64,000 nucleotides of DNA from Acidobacteriota bacterium (GCA_003165465.1 PLUM01000037.1:1-64000); one strand, 5' to 3'; shown: positions 36,951 through 47,512, numbered from the stretch's first letter. Numbers and translations are program-made. Notes: generated by a model from the letters alone, not told the origin.

Positions 36951-38195
36951 CTACGTGCGGTAGCTGGCGTTGATCGTGACGTATTCCTGAGTGAAGTCGC
37001 AGGTCCAGACGCGCGCGGCGCAGCGCCCGTGATGCAAATCGATGACCATGGACACATTTTTTTCGAGCAGACGTTGATGCGCCTTGCGCTCGTCGAGCGG
37101 CAAGGCGACGGAATAGGGCGAGCCCTTCGGCGGGCCGTACATTTTCATTCCGCCCAGCCAAATTTCGGCATGGTCTGGATTAAACGGAACCCCGGCGCGG
37201 CCGGCGGCAGCGAGGATGCGTCCCCAATTGGGATCGGCGCCGGCGATGGCCGTTTTCACGAGCGAGGAGAGCGCGATGGTCTCCGCGACTTTTTTCGCGG
37301 CGGCGTCGCTCGGCGCGCCACGCACTTCGATTTCGACGAGGTGAGTCGCGCCTTCGCCGTCTTCCACAATTCCAATCGCGAGAGCCTTGCAGACCTGCTC
37401 CAGCGCGGCGACGAAACTCACATAGTCCGCGCCAGTTGCCTTCGTGATTTTCCTAGCGCCGCTCGCGCCATTGGCGAGCACCAGCAGCGTGTCGTTCGTC
37501 GAGCTGTCTCCATCCACCGTGATGCAATTAAACGTACGATTGACGACTTCGCGCAGTGCACGATCGAGCACGGAGGGCGCGACCGCCGCGTCCGTGACCA
37601 CAAACGAAAGCATCGTCGCCATGTTCGGGTGAATCATGCCCGCGCCCTTGGCGCATCCGGCGACACGCACGATTTTGCCGCCGATGCGGCAGCTTGTCGT
37701 CGCGCGTTTCGGGCGCGTGTCCGTGGTCATGATGGCGCGCGTCAGCCCTTCAAAAGCGCGCGGCGAAAATTCAAGCGATTCGGCCAGGCCGGGCGCGGCG
37801 TTCAAAATGCGCTCGACTGGCAGCGGCACGCCGATCACTCCGGTCGAGCAGACAACCACTTGCTGCGCGCGGCAGCCCAGCAGCTTTGCCACACAATCCG
37901 CCGTGGCGCGCGAAGCAACCATGCCGCCCGGCCCGACCGAACAGTTGGCGTTCCCGGAATTGACGATGACGGCGCGCATCGCCGCCGCCGACTCCCGCAC
38001 ATGCGCGCGCGAGAGCACCACGGGCGGCGCCTGCACCAGATTTTGTGTGAACACAGCCGCCGCCGACGCTGGAGGATCGGAAACGATCATCGCAACATCG
38101 AGCGTCCCGGTTTGGCCGCGCCTCTTGAGGCCGCAGGCCGCCGAAGCAAAACGAAACCCGCGCGGCAGGGCGCGGGACGATGGGAGTTCGCTCAT
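36951..38195 (-). CDS. argJ: Glutamate N-acetyltransferase ArgJ
   Basis: A 414-aa bifunctional or monofunctional ornithine acetyltransferase that recycles the acetyl group from N-acetylornithine to glutamate. The self-cleavage site is visible in CAKGAGMIHPNMATML, where the Thr becomes the N-terminus of the beta chain. SVGPGGMVASRATA and NCITVDGDSSTNDT are further family motifs. The ATG at 38195 was chosen over a GTG 15 bases upstream because GGTGA lies at a suitable distance. It is separated from the main arg operon by a 160-base repeat-filled gap but lies in the same direction. Confidence 0.95.
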   Translation of the reverse strand: MSELPSSRALPRGFRFASAACGLKRRGQTGTLDVAMIVSDPPASAAAVFTQNLVQAPPVVLSRAHVRESAAAMRAVIVNSGNANCSVGPGGMVASRATADCVAKLLGCRAQQVVVCSTGVIGVPLPVERILNAAPGLAESLEFSPRAFEGLTRAIMTTDTRPKRATTSCRIGGKIVRVAGCAKGAGMIHPNMATMLSFVVTDAAVAPSVLDRALREVVNRTFNCITVDGDSSTNDTLLVLANGASGARKITKATGADYVSFVAALEQVCKALAIGIVEDGEGATHLVEIEVRGAPSDAAAKKVAETIALSSLVKTAIAGADPNWGRILAAAGRAGVPFNPDHAEIWLGGMKMYGPPKGSPYSVALPLDERKAHQRLLEKNVSMVIDLHHGRCAARVWTCDFTQEYVTINASYRT

Positions 38196-38234
38196 TTTTT
38201 TAGTCACCATGAAAAATTTCAGATTCCGTTGCAG

Positions 38235-38345
38235 CTCGGATCTTCAGACCCGAGAGTTTTTCTTAACTCCGCGGAAAGGCCTCGCCTCTGACCTTTCGTG
38301 TCCACTCAGGGCAAGAGAGGCGAGCTAAAAAGCGCGCTACAGTTC
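38235..38345. repeat. Degraded twin-hairpin repeat, family B, copy 2
   Basis: Left arm TCGGATCTTCAGACCCGA (imperfect hairpin), right arm CTCGCCTCTGACC then GCAAGAGAGGCGAG, ending in a GCGCGCTAC border. The arms are more diverged than in other copies. It lies between argJ and the GNAT gene. Confidence 0.6.
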
Positions 38346-38357
38346 GCGCTGCAACGC

Positions 38358-38879
38358 CTAGAGGGCCTTTCCCGCTCCGCTCAGGACGGGCAACAATTCG
38401 CGCTCGGGGCAGACGACCGCCACCGTCGCGATCAAATTACATTTGTGCTCCTTGGGACACGTGGCGCAGTCGCGCTCGATTTTTTCGGGCACGATTTGCC
38501 GCGGGCCGGGCGCAAACCCGTAGCGCGAGAAAAATTCGGGCCGATGCGTCACGGCAAACAGGCGCGCGATCTTGCGCCGCCGCGCCGTGTCCATCGCGGC
38601 TTTCATCAGGCGGTCGCCGACGTTGCGACCCTGCCCGCGCGCGTCGGGAGCGACGGCCAGGGAACGGATTTCGGCGAGGCCCGCGCCATACGGTTCGAGC
38701 GCCACGCAGCCGAGAACTTTTTCTTCCTTGCCGCGTTTTTCCACGAGCACGAGGAATCGCGCGATATGCTCGCGGATTTCCGCCTCGGTGCGCGGGAGCA
38801 GCAGACCCTCGCCCGCATAGTGCGCGATCACGCGGTGCACGGCTGCCGCGTCGCTCATTCGAGCAGCGCGAGCCCTCAC
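38358..38879 (-). CDS. GNAT N-acetyltransferase, probable amino-acid acetyltransferase (ArgA-like)
   Basis: A 173-aa GNAT protein. The acetyl-CoA loop is SLAVAPDARGQGRNVGDRLM, with flanking beta strands VLGCVALEPYGAGLAEIRSL and RLFAVTHRPEFFSRYGF, as in short NAGS-type enzymes that make N-acetylglutamate. It starts with GTG overlapping the argH stop (GTGA), the last gene of the arg operon, which strongly suggests the first step of arginine synthesis. The C-terminal tail has four cysteines (CATCPKEHKC, then VVCPE), which might bind a metal and is unusual for GNAT proteins. Confidence 0.82.
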   Translation of the reverse strand: MRARAARMSDAAAVHRVIAHYAGEGLLLPRTEAEIREHIARFLVLVEKRGKEEKVLGCVALEPYGAGLAEIRSLAVAPDARGQGRNVGDRLMKAAMDTARRRKIARLFAVTHRPEFFSRYGFAPGPRQIVPEKIERDCATCPKEHKCNLIATVAVVCPERELLPVLSGAGKAL

Positions 38880-40293
38880 GATTTCCTTTCCAGCGTCGCG
38901 AGCCGCTCTTTCGCGGCGGCGATTGCGCCGCGAACACGGTCGGGCGCCGTGCCGCCTTCCACGTCCGGACCGGCGAGCGCGGATTCGAGATTCAGCGCGT
39001 CGTAGAAATCCGCCGCAAACAGCGGAGAAAATTTGTGCAGCGTCTCCATCGGCAACTGGGAGAACGGTTTTCCGGCGCGCTCGGCCTCGCGCACAATCTG
39101 CCCGACAATTTCATGCGCCTGCCGGAACGGCGCGCCCTTGCGCACCAGATAATGCGCCGCTTCCGTCGCCAGCAGTGCCGGATCGGACGCCGCTTCCCTC
39201 ATGCGCGCTTCGTTCGGGCGCGTGGCGGCCACCGCGCCCGCCGCGATCGTGAGCATGGCGATGGCCTGATCGTGCGCCGCGAACACCGGCTCCTTGTCCT
39301 CCTGCAAATCGCGCTGATAGCTCGACGGCAGCCCTTTCAGCGTCGTCAGCAGCGTGTGCAGCGACGCCGTGACGCGGCCCGTCTTGCCGCGCAGAAGTTC
39401 CCACGCATCGGGATTTTTCTTCTGCGGCATCAGGCTGCTGCCGGTGGAAAATTCGTCGGGCAAAATGATGAACCCAAACTCCTGCGACGCAAACAAAACG
39501 AAATCCTCGGCGAGCCGCGACAGGTGCGTCGCGATCACCGAAAGCGCATACAGATAATCGAGCGCGAAGTCGCGGTCGCTGGCCGCGTCCAGGCTGTTGG
39601 CCGTGGGGCGCGAGAAGCCCAGCTCGCGAGCGATGGCGCCGCGATCGATGTCCAGCGCGCAGCCGGCGAGCGCGCCCGAGCCCATCGGGCAGGCGTCCGC
39701 CATGGCTTCGGCCGCATCGAGGCGCTGCATGTCGCGGAAAAACGCTTCGGCGTGGGCCAGCAAAAAATGCGAAAACAGAATCGGCTGCGCGTGCTGCATG
39801 TGCGTCATGCCGGGCATGGGAATTCCCATCGCTTTTTCGGCCTGGCCCACGAGCGCCGCGATCATGCCCGCCACGGTCGCGCGCATTTCGCCCGCGGACT
39901 CCATCACGAACATGCGGAAGTCCGTGGCCACAAGTTCGTTGCGGCTGCGGCCCGTATGCAGTTTGTAGCCGAGCGCCCCGAGATATTCGACGAGCGCCGT
40001 TTCGACGAAGTGGTGAACGTCCTCGGCCGGCGATCCGCCGAGCCACGCGTATTCGTTCGCCGCGCGGTCGGCGATCTTGTCGAGCGCCGTCAGCGTGTCG
40101 CGCATTTCCTCGATCGAAAGGATCCCCGCCGATACGAGCGCGCCCGCCCACACACGGTCCACCGCCAGCTCGTAGGGCAGCAGGCGGCGGTCGAAGGAGA
40201 ACGAGCGCTGAAACTGGTAGAAGATCTCGTCGGGAGCGCGGTCAAATCGCCCTCCCCACAATTTTCCCGACGGCTGATCCTTGGGCTCGGCGC

Positions 40294-40297
<4 letters not shown>
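38876..40297 (-). CDS. argH: Argininosuccinate lyase
   Basis: Cleaves argininosuccinate into arginine and fumarate. A 473-aa member of the fumarase/aspartase superfamily with the signature [12 protein letters not shown] near 285, [12 protein letters not shown] near 115 and [12 protein letters not shown] near 160, containing the catalytic His and Ser. It starts with GTG overlapping the argG stop (GTGA). Length normal. Extra C-terminal acidic/basic helix is family-typical. Confidence 0.97.
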
Positions 40298-41490
<1,193 letters not shown>

Positions 41491-41501
41491 CAGTTGTCCT
41501 T

Positions 41502-42449
41502 TCAGCTTAGGAGCGTTAACAGGATGGCTTTCTGAACGTGCAGACGATTTTCCGCCTCGTCAAACACGATGGAACGCGGCGACTCCATGACCTCGTCGGT
41601 CACTTCGGAGCCGCGATGCGCGGGAAGACAGTGGAGAAACAGTGCGTCGGACGCGGCCTGGGACATGAGTTTGGCGTTCACCTGATACGGCGCGAAAATT
41701 GCCGCGCGCGCGGCGGTCTCGCTCTCCTGGCCCATGCTGGCCCAAACATCCGTGTAAACGGCCTGCGCGCCCGAAACGGCTTCCTCGGGAGCGCGGAATA
41801 ATTCGATGGTGCCCCGCGTGGCGGCCGCATCGCGCCGCGCCGCCGCGACTATTTTCGCGTCCGGCTCGTAGCCCGCGGGCGTTGCGATGCGCACGTGCGC
41901 GCCGACGCGCGCTCCGGCGACCATCAGCGAATGGCAGACGTTGTTGCCGTCGCCGACGTAGGCCATTTTCAATCCGCTCGCGGAGCCGAATTTTTCCTCG
42001 ATCGTGAAAAAATCGCACAGCGCCTGGCAGGGATGATACACATCGGAAAGCGCGTTGACGACCGGCACGGTCGCGTAAGCCGCGAGCGTTTCCAGCGCCT
42101 CCTGGGAAAAAACGCGCGCGACAATTCCGTGCACCCAGCGCGAAAGGCTTCGCCCGACGTCGGGAACCGATTCGCGCTCGCCCAGATGCGCCTCGGCATG
42201 ATCCAGAAAGATCGCCGTGCCGCCCAGGCTCGCCATTCCCACTTCAAACGTGACGCGCGTACGCAGCGACGGCTTTTCAAAAATCATGGCCAGAAAATGG
42301 CCGGCCAGCGCGGATTTGTAGCGGTCCGGATACGCCTTGACGTCCGCCGTCAGGCGAAACAGTTCCCGCACCTGCGCGGCGTTCCACTCCGTGCCGGTCA
42401 GAAGATCGGAAGCGAGGCTCAAGCCCTGGCCCTGCGCCTGCACATTCAT
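41502..42449 (-). CDS. argF: Ornithine carbamoyltransferase
   Basis: Makes citrulline from ornithine and carbamoyl phosphate. The 315-aa protein shows the carbamoyl-phosphate motif [14 protein letters not shown] (SxRTR) near 55 and the ornithine-binding HCLPAHRG near 265, with [13 protein letters not shown] between. The ATG at 42449 lies two bases after the argD stop and gives the standard N-terminus; the frame is open further upstream but only over argD. Confidence 0.96.
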   Translation of the reverse strand: MNVQAQGQGLSLASDLLTGTEWNAAQVRELFRLTADVKAYPDRYKSALAGHFLAMIFEKPSLRTRVTFEVGMASLGGTAIFLDHAEAHLGERESVPDVGRSLSRWVHGIVARVFSQEALETLAAYATVPVVNALSDVYHPCQALCDFFTIEEKFGSASGLKMAYVGDGNNVCHSLMVAGARVGAHVRIATPAGYEPDAKIVAAARRDAAATRGTIELFRAPEEAVSGAQAVYTDVWASMGQESETAARAAIFAPYQVNAKLMSQAASDALFLHCLPAHRGSEVTDEVMESPRSIVFDEAENRLHVQKAILLTLLS

Positions 42450-42451
42450 GT

Positions 42452-43762
42452 TTACCTCGCGGCCGCGAGCGTCTCGGCCGCGGCGGAAGCAGAGGGTACG
42501 GCCGCCGACTTGGCGGGCCGCTCGGTCCTGGCAAGGACCGATTCGATTTTCGATAAGCCTTCCTGCACCTGCCGCGCCGTCAAAATATACGGCGGCAGAA
42601 AGCGCAGGATGTGGTCGTGCGTGCAATTAATGAGCAGTCCCTGTTTCAAGGCTTCGGCAACATACGGAGCGCCATCGACGTCCAGATCGACGCCGATCAT
42701 CAGGCCTTCACCGCGCACTTCGCGGATGAAATCGAATTTCGCGGCCATTTTTTTCAGGCCGGCCTTCAGTTCGGCGCCGCGCGCGCGAATATTGGCGAGC
42801 AACTTTTTCCGCTCGATGGTGTCGAGGAACGTCAGACCCGTGGCGCAGGTCAGCGGACCGCCGCCAAACGTGGAGCCGTGCAGGCCGGGCGCGAAGGAAG
42901 CGGCAAATTCCTCGCGCGCGAGAAACGCTCCCAGCGGAAGGCCGCCCGCGAGCGGCTTGGCGACGATCACGATGTCCGGCAGCCCTTCGAGGCGCTGGTA
43001 GGCGAACGCCTTGCCCGTGCGGCCGAGGCCGCATTGAATTTCGTCAGCGATGAGCGCGGCGCCGCGCTGTGTTGCGAGTTCCCGCGCGCGCTTCCAGAAT
43101 TCGTTGCTGATGGGATAAATTCCGCCCTCGCCCTGAATCGGCTCGATCACGATGGCGCACACCTCGTCCGTGAACTTGGCTTCGAGGTCCGCCACGTCGT
43201 TCAGGCGGACAAAGTCCACTCCCGGCACGAGCGGCTCGAACGGTTCCCGGTATTTCAGCGGATGTGTGATGGAAAGCGCGCCCAGTGTGCGTCCGTGAAA
43301 GGAATGTTCCAGCGCCAGGAAACGCGTCTTGGCCGCGCCGCCGGGTTTTTTCTTTGCGGCGATGCGCGCGAGCTTCATCGCGCCTTCCACGGCTTCGGAA
43401 CCGCTGTTCGTGAAAAAAACGCGGTCCATGCCCGACCATTTCGCGAGCTTTGCCGCGAGCGGCCCCTGAAACGGATTGTGAAAAAGATTCGAGACGTGAA
43501 CCGCGCGGCCCGCCTCGCGCCGGATCGTTTTCACCAGGTCCGGATGGGAGTATCCGAGCGCGTTGACCGCGATCCCGCCCAGGAAATCGAGATACTTCTT
43601 TCCGTTTTGATCGAACACGTAGCAGCCGCGTCCATGCGTGAAAATCATGTCGGACCGCTTGTACGTGTTCATCAAGTGGAGCGAAGCGTCACTCAGGACG
43701 GACTTCGTCGCGGCGGACGCCGAACCCGCTTTTCTTGTAGTCTTTTTCGAGCGTGCTTTCAT
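42452..43762 (-). CDS. argD: Acetylornithine aminotransferase
   Basis: PLP enzyme that turns N-acetylglutamate semialdehyde into N-acetylornithine. 436 aa with a 25-residue basic N-terminal tail (KARSKKTTRKAGSASAAT) that most ArgD proteins lack. The conserved RGCYVFDQNGKKYLDFLGGI, VFFTNSGSEAVEGAMKLAR, ALIADEIQCGLGRTGK and the PLP lysine in VAKPLAGGLPLGA are present. The ATG at 43762 overlaps the argB stop (ATGA). May also act on succinyldiaminopimelate, as is known for some ArgD. Confidence 0.95.
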   Translation of the reverse strand: MKARSKKTTRKAGSASAATKSVLSDASLHLMNTYKRSDMIFTHGRGCYVFDQNGKKYLDFLGGIAVNALGYSHPDLVKTIRREAGRAVHVSNLFHNPFQGPLAAKLAKWSGMDRVFFTNSGSEAVEGAMKLARIAAKKKPGGAAKTRFLALEHSFHGRTLGALSITHPLKYREPFEPLVPGVDFVRLNDVADLEAKFTDEVCAIVIEPIQGEGGIYPISNEFWKRARELATQRGAALIADEIQCGLGRTGKAFAYQRLEGLPDIVIVAKPLAGGLPLGAFLAREEFAASFAPGLHGSTFGGGPLTCATGLTFLDTIERKKLLANIRARGAELKAGLKKMAAKFDFIREVRGEGLMIGVDLDVDGAPYVAEALKQGLLINCTHDHILRFLPPYILTARQVQEGLSKIESVLARTERPAKSAAVPSASAAAETLAAAR

Positions 43763-44577
43763 TGCCCTACTCCGACGGGGCTGACCGGAAACTCCGAAGT
43801 AACGCGCGTGCCCGGGAATCGCGCGCCATTCGCCGCGCCCAGCAATCCCTTGGGCACCGAGCCGCCAACAATGCGCACTTCCGCCACGCCGGCGGATAGC
43901 GCGCGCTTGCACGCTTCCAGCTTCAGAATCATTCCGCCCGAAACCTTATTCTGGCGGATCAGATCCTCGGCGTCTCCGGTTGAAACCACCTTGAGCACCT
44001 TCGAGCCGTCCAACACGCCCGCGACGTCGGTCAGATAAATCAGCCGGTCGGCGTGAATGTATTCGGCGCACGCGGCCGCCATGTGATCGGCATTGATGTT
44101 GTAGAGTTCGCCGTCCGAGCCCAGGCCCATGCACGCTGCCACCGGCACGATGCCCGCCTTCCAGAACGATTCGAGAAGCCCCAGGTTCACGCCGGTCAGG
44201 TAGCCGACAAATCCCAGTCCGCCGCTGATTTCGTTATGCGACATCGGCTCGGCCACGAAGCAGCGGGCGTCCGACGCGCAAAGGCCAACGGCAGGCTGCC
44301 CTTCGGCGGAAATCGCTCTGGCGAGGCGCTTGTTCAGCAGGCCGCCGAGAACCATCACGGCAACATCGCGCGTCTCGCGGTCGGTCACGCGCAGTCCATT
44401 GATGAACTTGCTTTCAATCCCCATGCGCTTGAGCGTGGCGGTGAAGATTTTCCCGCCGCCGTGCACCACCAGAATTTCGTTTCCCTGGTGGGCAAGCTGC
44501 GCCACCTGACGCGCCAGCGTTTCCATCGCCGCCGCATCATCGAGTAATGCTCCCGCAACTTTAACGACCAGTCTCAT
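43759..44577 (-). CDS. argB: Acetylglutamate kinase
   Basis: Phosphorylates N-acetylglutamate. 272 aa, amino-acid kinase fold with KVAGALLDDAA at the N-terminus, the glycine-rich VVHGGGKIFTATLKRMGI and the catalytic Asp region YLTDVAGVLDG; KLEACKRALSAGV near the end. It lacks the N-terminal extension of arginine-inhibited hexameric kinases, so feedback inhibition may be absent, but this cannot be certain from sequence. The ATG overlaps the argC stop (ATGA). Confidence 0.95.
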   Translation of the reverse strand: MRLVVKVAGALLDDAAAMETLARQVAQLAHQGNEILVVHGGGKIFTATLKRMGIESKFINGLRVTDRETRDVAVMVLGGLLNKRLARAISAEGQPAVGLCASDARCFVAEPMSHNEISGGLGFVGYLTGVNLGLLESFWKAGIVPVAACMGLGSDGELYNINADHMAAACAEYIHADRLIYLTDVAGVLDGSKVLKVVSTGDAEDLIRQNKVSGGMILKLEACKRALSAGVAEVRIVGGSVPKGLLGAANGARFPGTRVTSEFPVSPVGVGQ

Positions 44578-45608
44578 CGGAGTCCTGTGCCCTCCTCAAT
44601 TCCCATCATCAAATTCATGTTTTGCACGGCCTGTCCCGCGGCGCCCTTGCCCAGATTATCGAGACAACTTACGACCACGAGGCGCCGCCCCGTGGGATCG
44701 AGCGCAAACCCGATATCGCAAAAATTCGTGTACGCCACATGCTGCAGCTCCGGCAACTTTCCGGCCGGCCAGATGCGCATCATCGGGCGGTCCGCATAAA
44801 ACACGCGGTACAGCGATTCAACTTCCTCCGCCGTGTGCGGCTCGGCGAACCACACATACATCGTGGAGAGGATGCCGCGCGCCACCGGCAAGAGGTGCGT
44901 CGTGAAAACGATGTCCTCGTCCGCAATGCCCGTGTGATCGGTTACTTCCGGCGTGTGCCGGTGCGAGAACAATCCGTAGGCGCGCAGGTTTTCGTCCACT
45001 TCGACAAAGTGCAGCTCCCGCTTCGGTTCCTTGCCCGCGCCCGACGCGCCGGACTTGCAATCGGCCACAATGCCGCGTTCCAGCGCGATCCAGCCCGATT
45101 TCACCAGCGGCCGCAGCCCGAGAATCACGCTCGTCGGATAGCAGCCGGGATTCGCCACGAGGCGCGCGCCCGGCAACTGATCGGCGTAAAGCTCCGGCAA
45201 ACCGTATACGGCTTCTTCCGCCAGATTCTTGGGCGGCTCCGGCAATTTGTACCAGTGCGCGAACGTTTTCGGATCGTGGAAGCGAAACGCGCCGCTCAGG
45301 TCCACCACCCGCAGGCCCGCATTCAAAAGTTGCGGCACCGTTTCGAGCGAAGACTCGTGCGGCGTCGCGAGAAAAACCATTCCCGCGCCGCTCGCGGCCA
45401 CGGCATCGACCGAAAACGTCTTGCAGGGCGCTTCGCCCCAGCCGCGCAGGCGCGGAAAAAGTTCGGTGAGGCATTTCACATGCGCCGAACTCTCACGCAG
45501 ATAGAACGTCGGCTTTTGAATTTTTGGGTGCCGCAGGAGAAGCTGGGCCAGCTCGAAACCCGCATAGCCCGTCGCTCCGACCACGGCAACCCGTTGAGGG
45601 TCGCTCAT
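44574..45608 (-). CDS. argC: N-acetyl-gamma-glutamyl-phosphate reductase
   Basis: NADPH-dependent reduction of N-acetylglutamyl phosphate. A 344-aa protein with Rossmann motif VAVVGATGYAGFELAQLLLR at the start and the catalytic cysteine in NPGCYPTSVILGLRPL near residue 155, then the HRHTPEV segment. The ATG overlaps the argR stop (ATGA). Confidence 0.96.
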   Translation of the reverse strand: MSDPQRVAVVGATGYAGFELAQLLLRHPKIQKPTFYLRESSAHVKCLTELFPRLRGWGEAPCKTFSVDAVAASGAGMVFLATPHESSLETVPQLLNAGLRVVDLSGAFRFHDPKTFAHWYKLPEPPKNLAEEAVYGLPELYADQLPGARLVANPGCYPTSVILGLRPLVKSGWIALERGIVADCKSGASGAGKEPKRELHFVEVDENLRAYGLFSHRHTPEVTDHTGIADEDIVFTTHLLPVARGILSTMYVWFAEPHTAEEVESLYRVFYADRPMMRIWPAGKLPELQHVAYTNFCDIGFALDPTGRRLVVVSCLDNLGKGAAGQAVQNMNLMMGIEEGTGLR

Positions 45609-46060
45609 CGGAGCAGGTCCTCCATGCGTTTCTGGACAGTGGCGCGCGCTTGGCGCGACGGCGTGATGACCAGGACGGTGTCGTCGCCGGCGATCGTGCC
45701 GGCCACTTCCTTGAATTTTTCGGCGTCCAGCGCCGCGGCCAGCGGTTGCGCGCCCGAGGGCGGCGTCTTCAGCACCAGCAAATTAAATGCGGGGCGCAGG
45801 TCCACGAGAAACTCGCGCAGGGCGCGCCCGAGCGGCGGCATGGGCGCGGCCGATTCGTCGCCGTTCGTCAGCGGCTTGTAGCCCGCGGCGGTCTTGACCA
45901 ACTTCAGTTCGGACATGTCCCGGGAGAGGGTGGCCTGCGTCACGCGCATTTTCATGTGCGAGAGCTTGCGCCGCAGCTCATCCTGGCTCGAAATCGGTTC
46001 GCTGGTGACCAATTTCAGAATCTGTCCTTGCCGGAAGCGTTTGTGTACGTTCAGTCCCAT
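45605..46060 (-). CDS. argR: Arginine repressor ArgR
   Basis: First gene of the operon, 151 aa. The N-terminal winged helix has the recognition pattern TQATLSRDMSELKLVKT; the C-terminal hexamerisation and arginine-binding domain has GTIAGDDTVLVITPS. ATG 46060 was chosen; the upstream GTG at 46081 lies inside the operator. ArgR with arginine represses arg genes at ARG boxes, and one such site lies on this operon's own promoter, so autoregulation is expected. Confidence 0.95.
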   Translation of the reverse strand: MGLNVHKRFRQGQILKLVTSEPISSQDELRRKLSHMKMRVTQATLSRDMSELKLVKTAAGYKPLTNGDESAAPMPPLGRALREFLVDLRPAFNLLVLKTPPSGAQPLAAALDAEKFKEVAGTIAGDDTVLVITPSRQARATVQKRMEDLLR

Positions 46061-46073
46061 GGTCGATTTAACT

Positions 46074-46100
46074 TTATGCACCCACTTGCATAATTATGCG
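46074..46100. promoter_or_regulatory. ARG box-like operator
   Basis: GCATAATTATGC (46088-46099) is a perfect palindrome. In TGCATAATTATGCG 11 of 14 positions match the classical ARG box core TGAATAATTATTCA. It contains the -10 of the arg promoter. A second overlapping inverted repeat, TTATGCA (46074-46080) with TGCATAA (46087-46093), extends towards argR. Two adjacent boxes are usual for ArgR. Confidence 0.7.
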
Positions 46101-46122
46101 CGAGGTTTCCGGCCCCTGTCAA
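46093..46122 (-). promoter_or_regulatory. Promoter of the arg operon
   Basis: On the minus strand a perfect -35 TTGACA (46117-46122) is followed by 18 bp and a strong -10 CATAAT (46093-46098, five of six to consensus). It would start transcription about 25 bases before the argR ATG. Confidence 0.7.
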
Positions 46123-46202
46123 TTCCTTTTTAAGTTTTTGGTGATATTTTTCGTTCGAAGAAAATCCGGCCGCACGATGCGCGTTTGCATCGCGAAATTC
46201 GC

Positions 46203-46255
46203 GAATTGCTGTAGCCCGCCCCGTCAGAGGCGGGGTTTTTTCTCCGCATCACGCA
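46203..46255. repeat. Half repeat, family B, copy 3
   Basis: TGTAGCCCGCCCCGTCAGAGGCGGGG followed by TTTTTT, the right half of family B only. The stem CCCGCC/GGCGGG plus T-run would end plus-strand transcripts, but no plus-strand gene runs into it. It lies between the MEMO gene 3' end and the arg promoter. Confidence 0.75.
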
Positions 46256-46300
46256 ATACGTCTGATCAGGGAAAAATCGAAATTAGCCAACGAAACAATG

Positions 46301-47113
46301 TTAAGCGATGGCCACGCCCGCGTAGCCCACAACGCTTTCCATGTCGCCGTTCACCTCGCCCGAGGTCGCATAGCGAATCAGCGTGGCCCGCGTCGCCCCC
46401 AAATCGCGCGCGGCCACCAGCACGGCCACCGCGGCGGCGTATCCGCACATGGAAATTTGCTCGTCCCGCACCGTATCGAACAACTTTCGCGGTTCGAGCG
46501 CCAGAATCCGGTCGATGGCCTTGCGGTCCTTCACGCGCGTCACGGCATCGCTCTCGTAGTGGTTCATGTCCGAGCTGGCAACGAGCAGGACCGGTTCGCT
46601 CTCCGCGGCAATCACCCCGGCCAGCGCGTGCCCCAGGGCTTCGAGCGTCTCCCATTGCGCGGGGCCTATCACGATGGGCACAAACGAAAACGAAGGAACA
46701 AGCCGCTGCAGGAACGGAAGCTGGACTTCGAGCGAGTGCTCCGCGCCGTGCGCCACCGCGTCCTCACGCAGCGCGGGAAAGGCGCGAATGATTTTTTCCG
46801 CCAGTGGACGATCGATGGGCGCCAATCCCAGCGGCGTTTGCCACGAGCCATCGGAAAGAATCGCGAGAGAAGCGCCGCGCGGAAAATGGCGCGGGCCAAT
46901 GAGAATCGCGCGGGCGGGAATCTCAATGCTCCGGTAAACTTCTCCGGCCACCTCGCCCGAATATACGTATCCGGCGTGCGGAACGATGCAGGCCCGGGCC
47001 CGTATTTTCTTTTCCGTGCCCGCGCCCACTCCCAGAAAAGTATCGAGCGCGGCGCACAAGCGCCCAGGCTCATCTGGATAAAATTTTCCGGCGACTGCGG
47101 GAAGGCGAATCAT
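46301..47113 (-). CDS. MEMO1 family protein (AmmeMemoRadiSam system protein B)
   Basis: A 270-aa protein of the MEMO family, related to extradiol dioxygenases. The N-terminal LPAVAGKFYPDEP, the IVPHAGYVYSGEVA motif, HSLEVQLPFLQRL and SSDMNHYESD are characteristic. In bacteria and archaea the MEMO protein usually occurs with an AMMECR1 protein and a radical SAM enzyme in the AmmeMemoRadiSam system; neither is next to it here. The biochemical function is unknown. Confidence 0.9.
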   Translation of the reverse strand: MIRLPAVAGKFYPDEPGRLCAALDTFLGVGAGTEKKIRARACIVPHAGYVYSGEVAGEVYRSIEIPARAILIGPRHFPRGASLAILSDGSWQTPLGLAPIDRPLAEKIIRAFPALREDAVAHGAEHSLEVQLPFLQRLVPSFSFVPIVIGPAQWETLEALGHALAGVIAAESEPVLLVASSDMNHYESDAVTRVKDRKAIDRILALEPRKLFDTVRDEQISMCGYAAAVAVLVAARDLGATRATLIRYATSGEVNGDMESVVGYAGVAIA

Positions 47114-47140
47114 GGCGAGCCCTTGGGCTCATTTTGAAGC

Positions 47141-47512
47141 TCATTTGGAAGTCAATTTCGCTTTGGACGGTTTGCCCTTGATCTTGAACGCGACGCTCCC
47201 GCCGCGCTGGTACCAGACGGTGACTTTATCTCCGAACTGATAGCCGCCCGCGTTATACACCAGCTGCATTCTGCCGTGGATCGCGGGAGCATAGCTGAAG
47301 GTATGCACTTCGCGCACGTTCGTGACGCTGCGCACCTGAAGCGATTGATACAACATGTGCAGGACGACGAATTGCGTCTTGACGAGCGATTTTTTGTTGG
47401 GAGAGGCCGAGGTGTTCTGCGCCCGGGCCTCGGGCGGGAAACTTGTCAATAGCGCGGCGCCGAGAGACAGCGTTACGGCGAGCAATAGGGCGCGCGTTTT
47501 ATTCCGAGTCAT
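47141..47512 (-). CDS. Hypothetical exported protein (123 aa)
   Basis: Signal peptide (LLLAVTLSLGAALLTSFPPE, cleavage near ARAQ), then a small beta-rich domain with VREVHTFSYAPAIHGRMQLV and GDKVTVWYQRGGSVAFKI, and a lysine-rich end. The start overlaps the end of the preceding small gene by 14 bases, so both are probably translated together. No known family. Confidence 0.7.
   Translation of the reverse strand: MTRNKTRALLLAVTLSLGAALLTSFPPEARAQNTSASPNKKSLVKTQFVVLHMLYQSLQVRSVTNVREVHTFSYAPAIHGRMQLVYNAGGYQFGDKVTVWYQRGGSVAFKIKGKPSKAKLTSK

Noticed and set aside
46209..46240. Terminator with T-run downstream of the MEMO gene
   Set aside because: The T-run is on the plus strand while both flanking genes are on the minus strand; it is half of a family B repeat.
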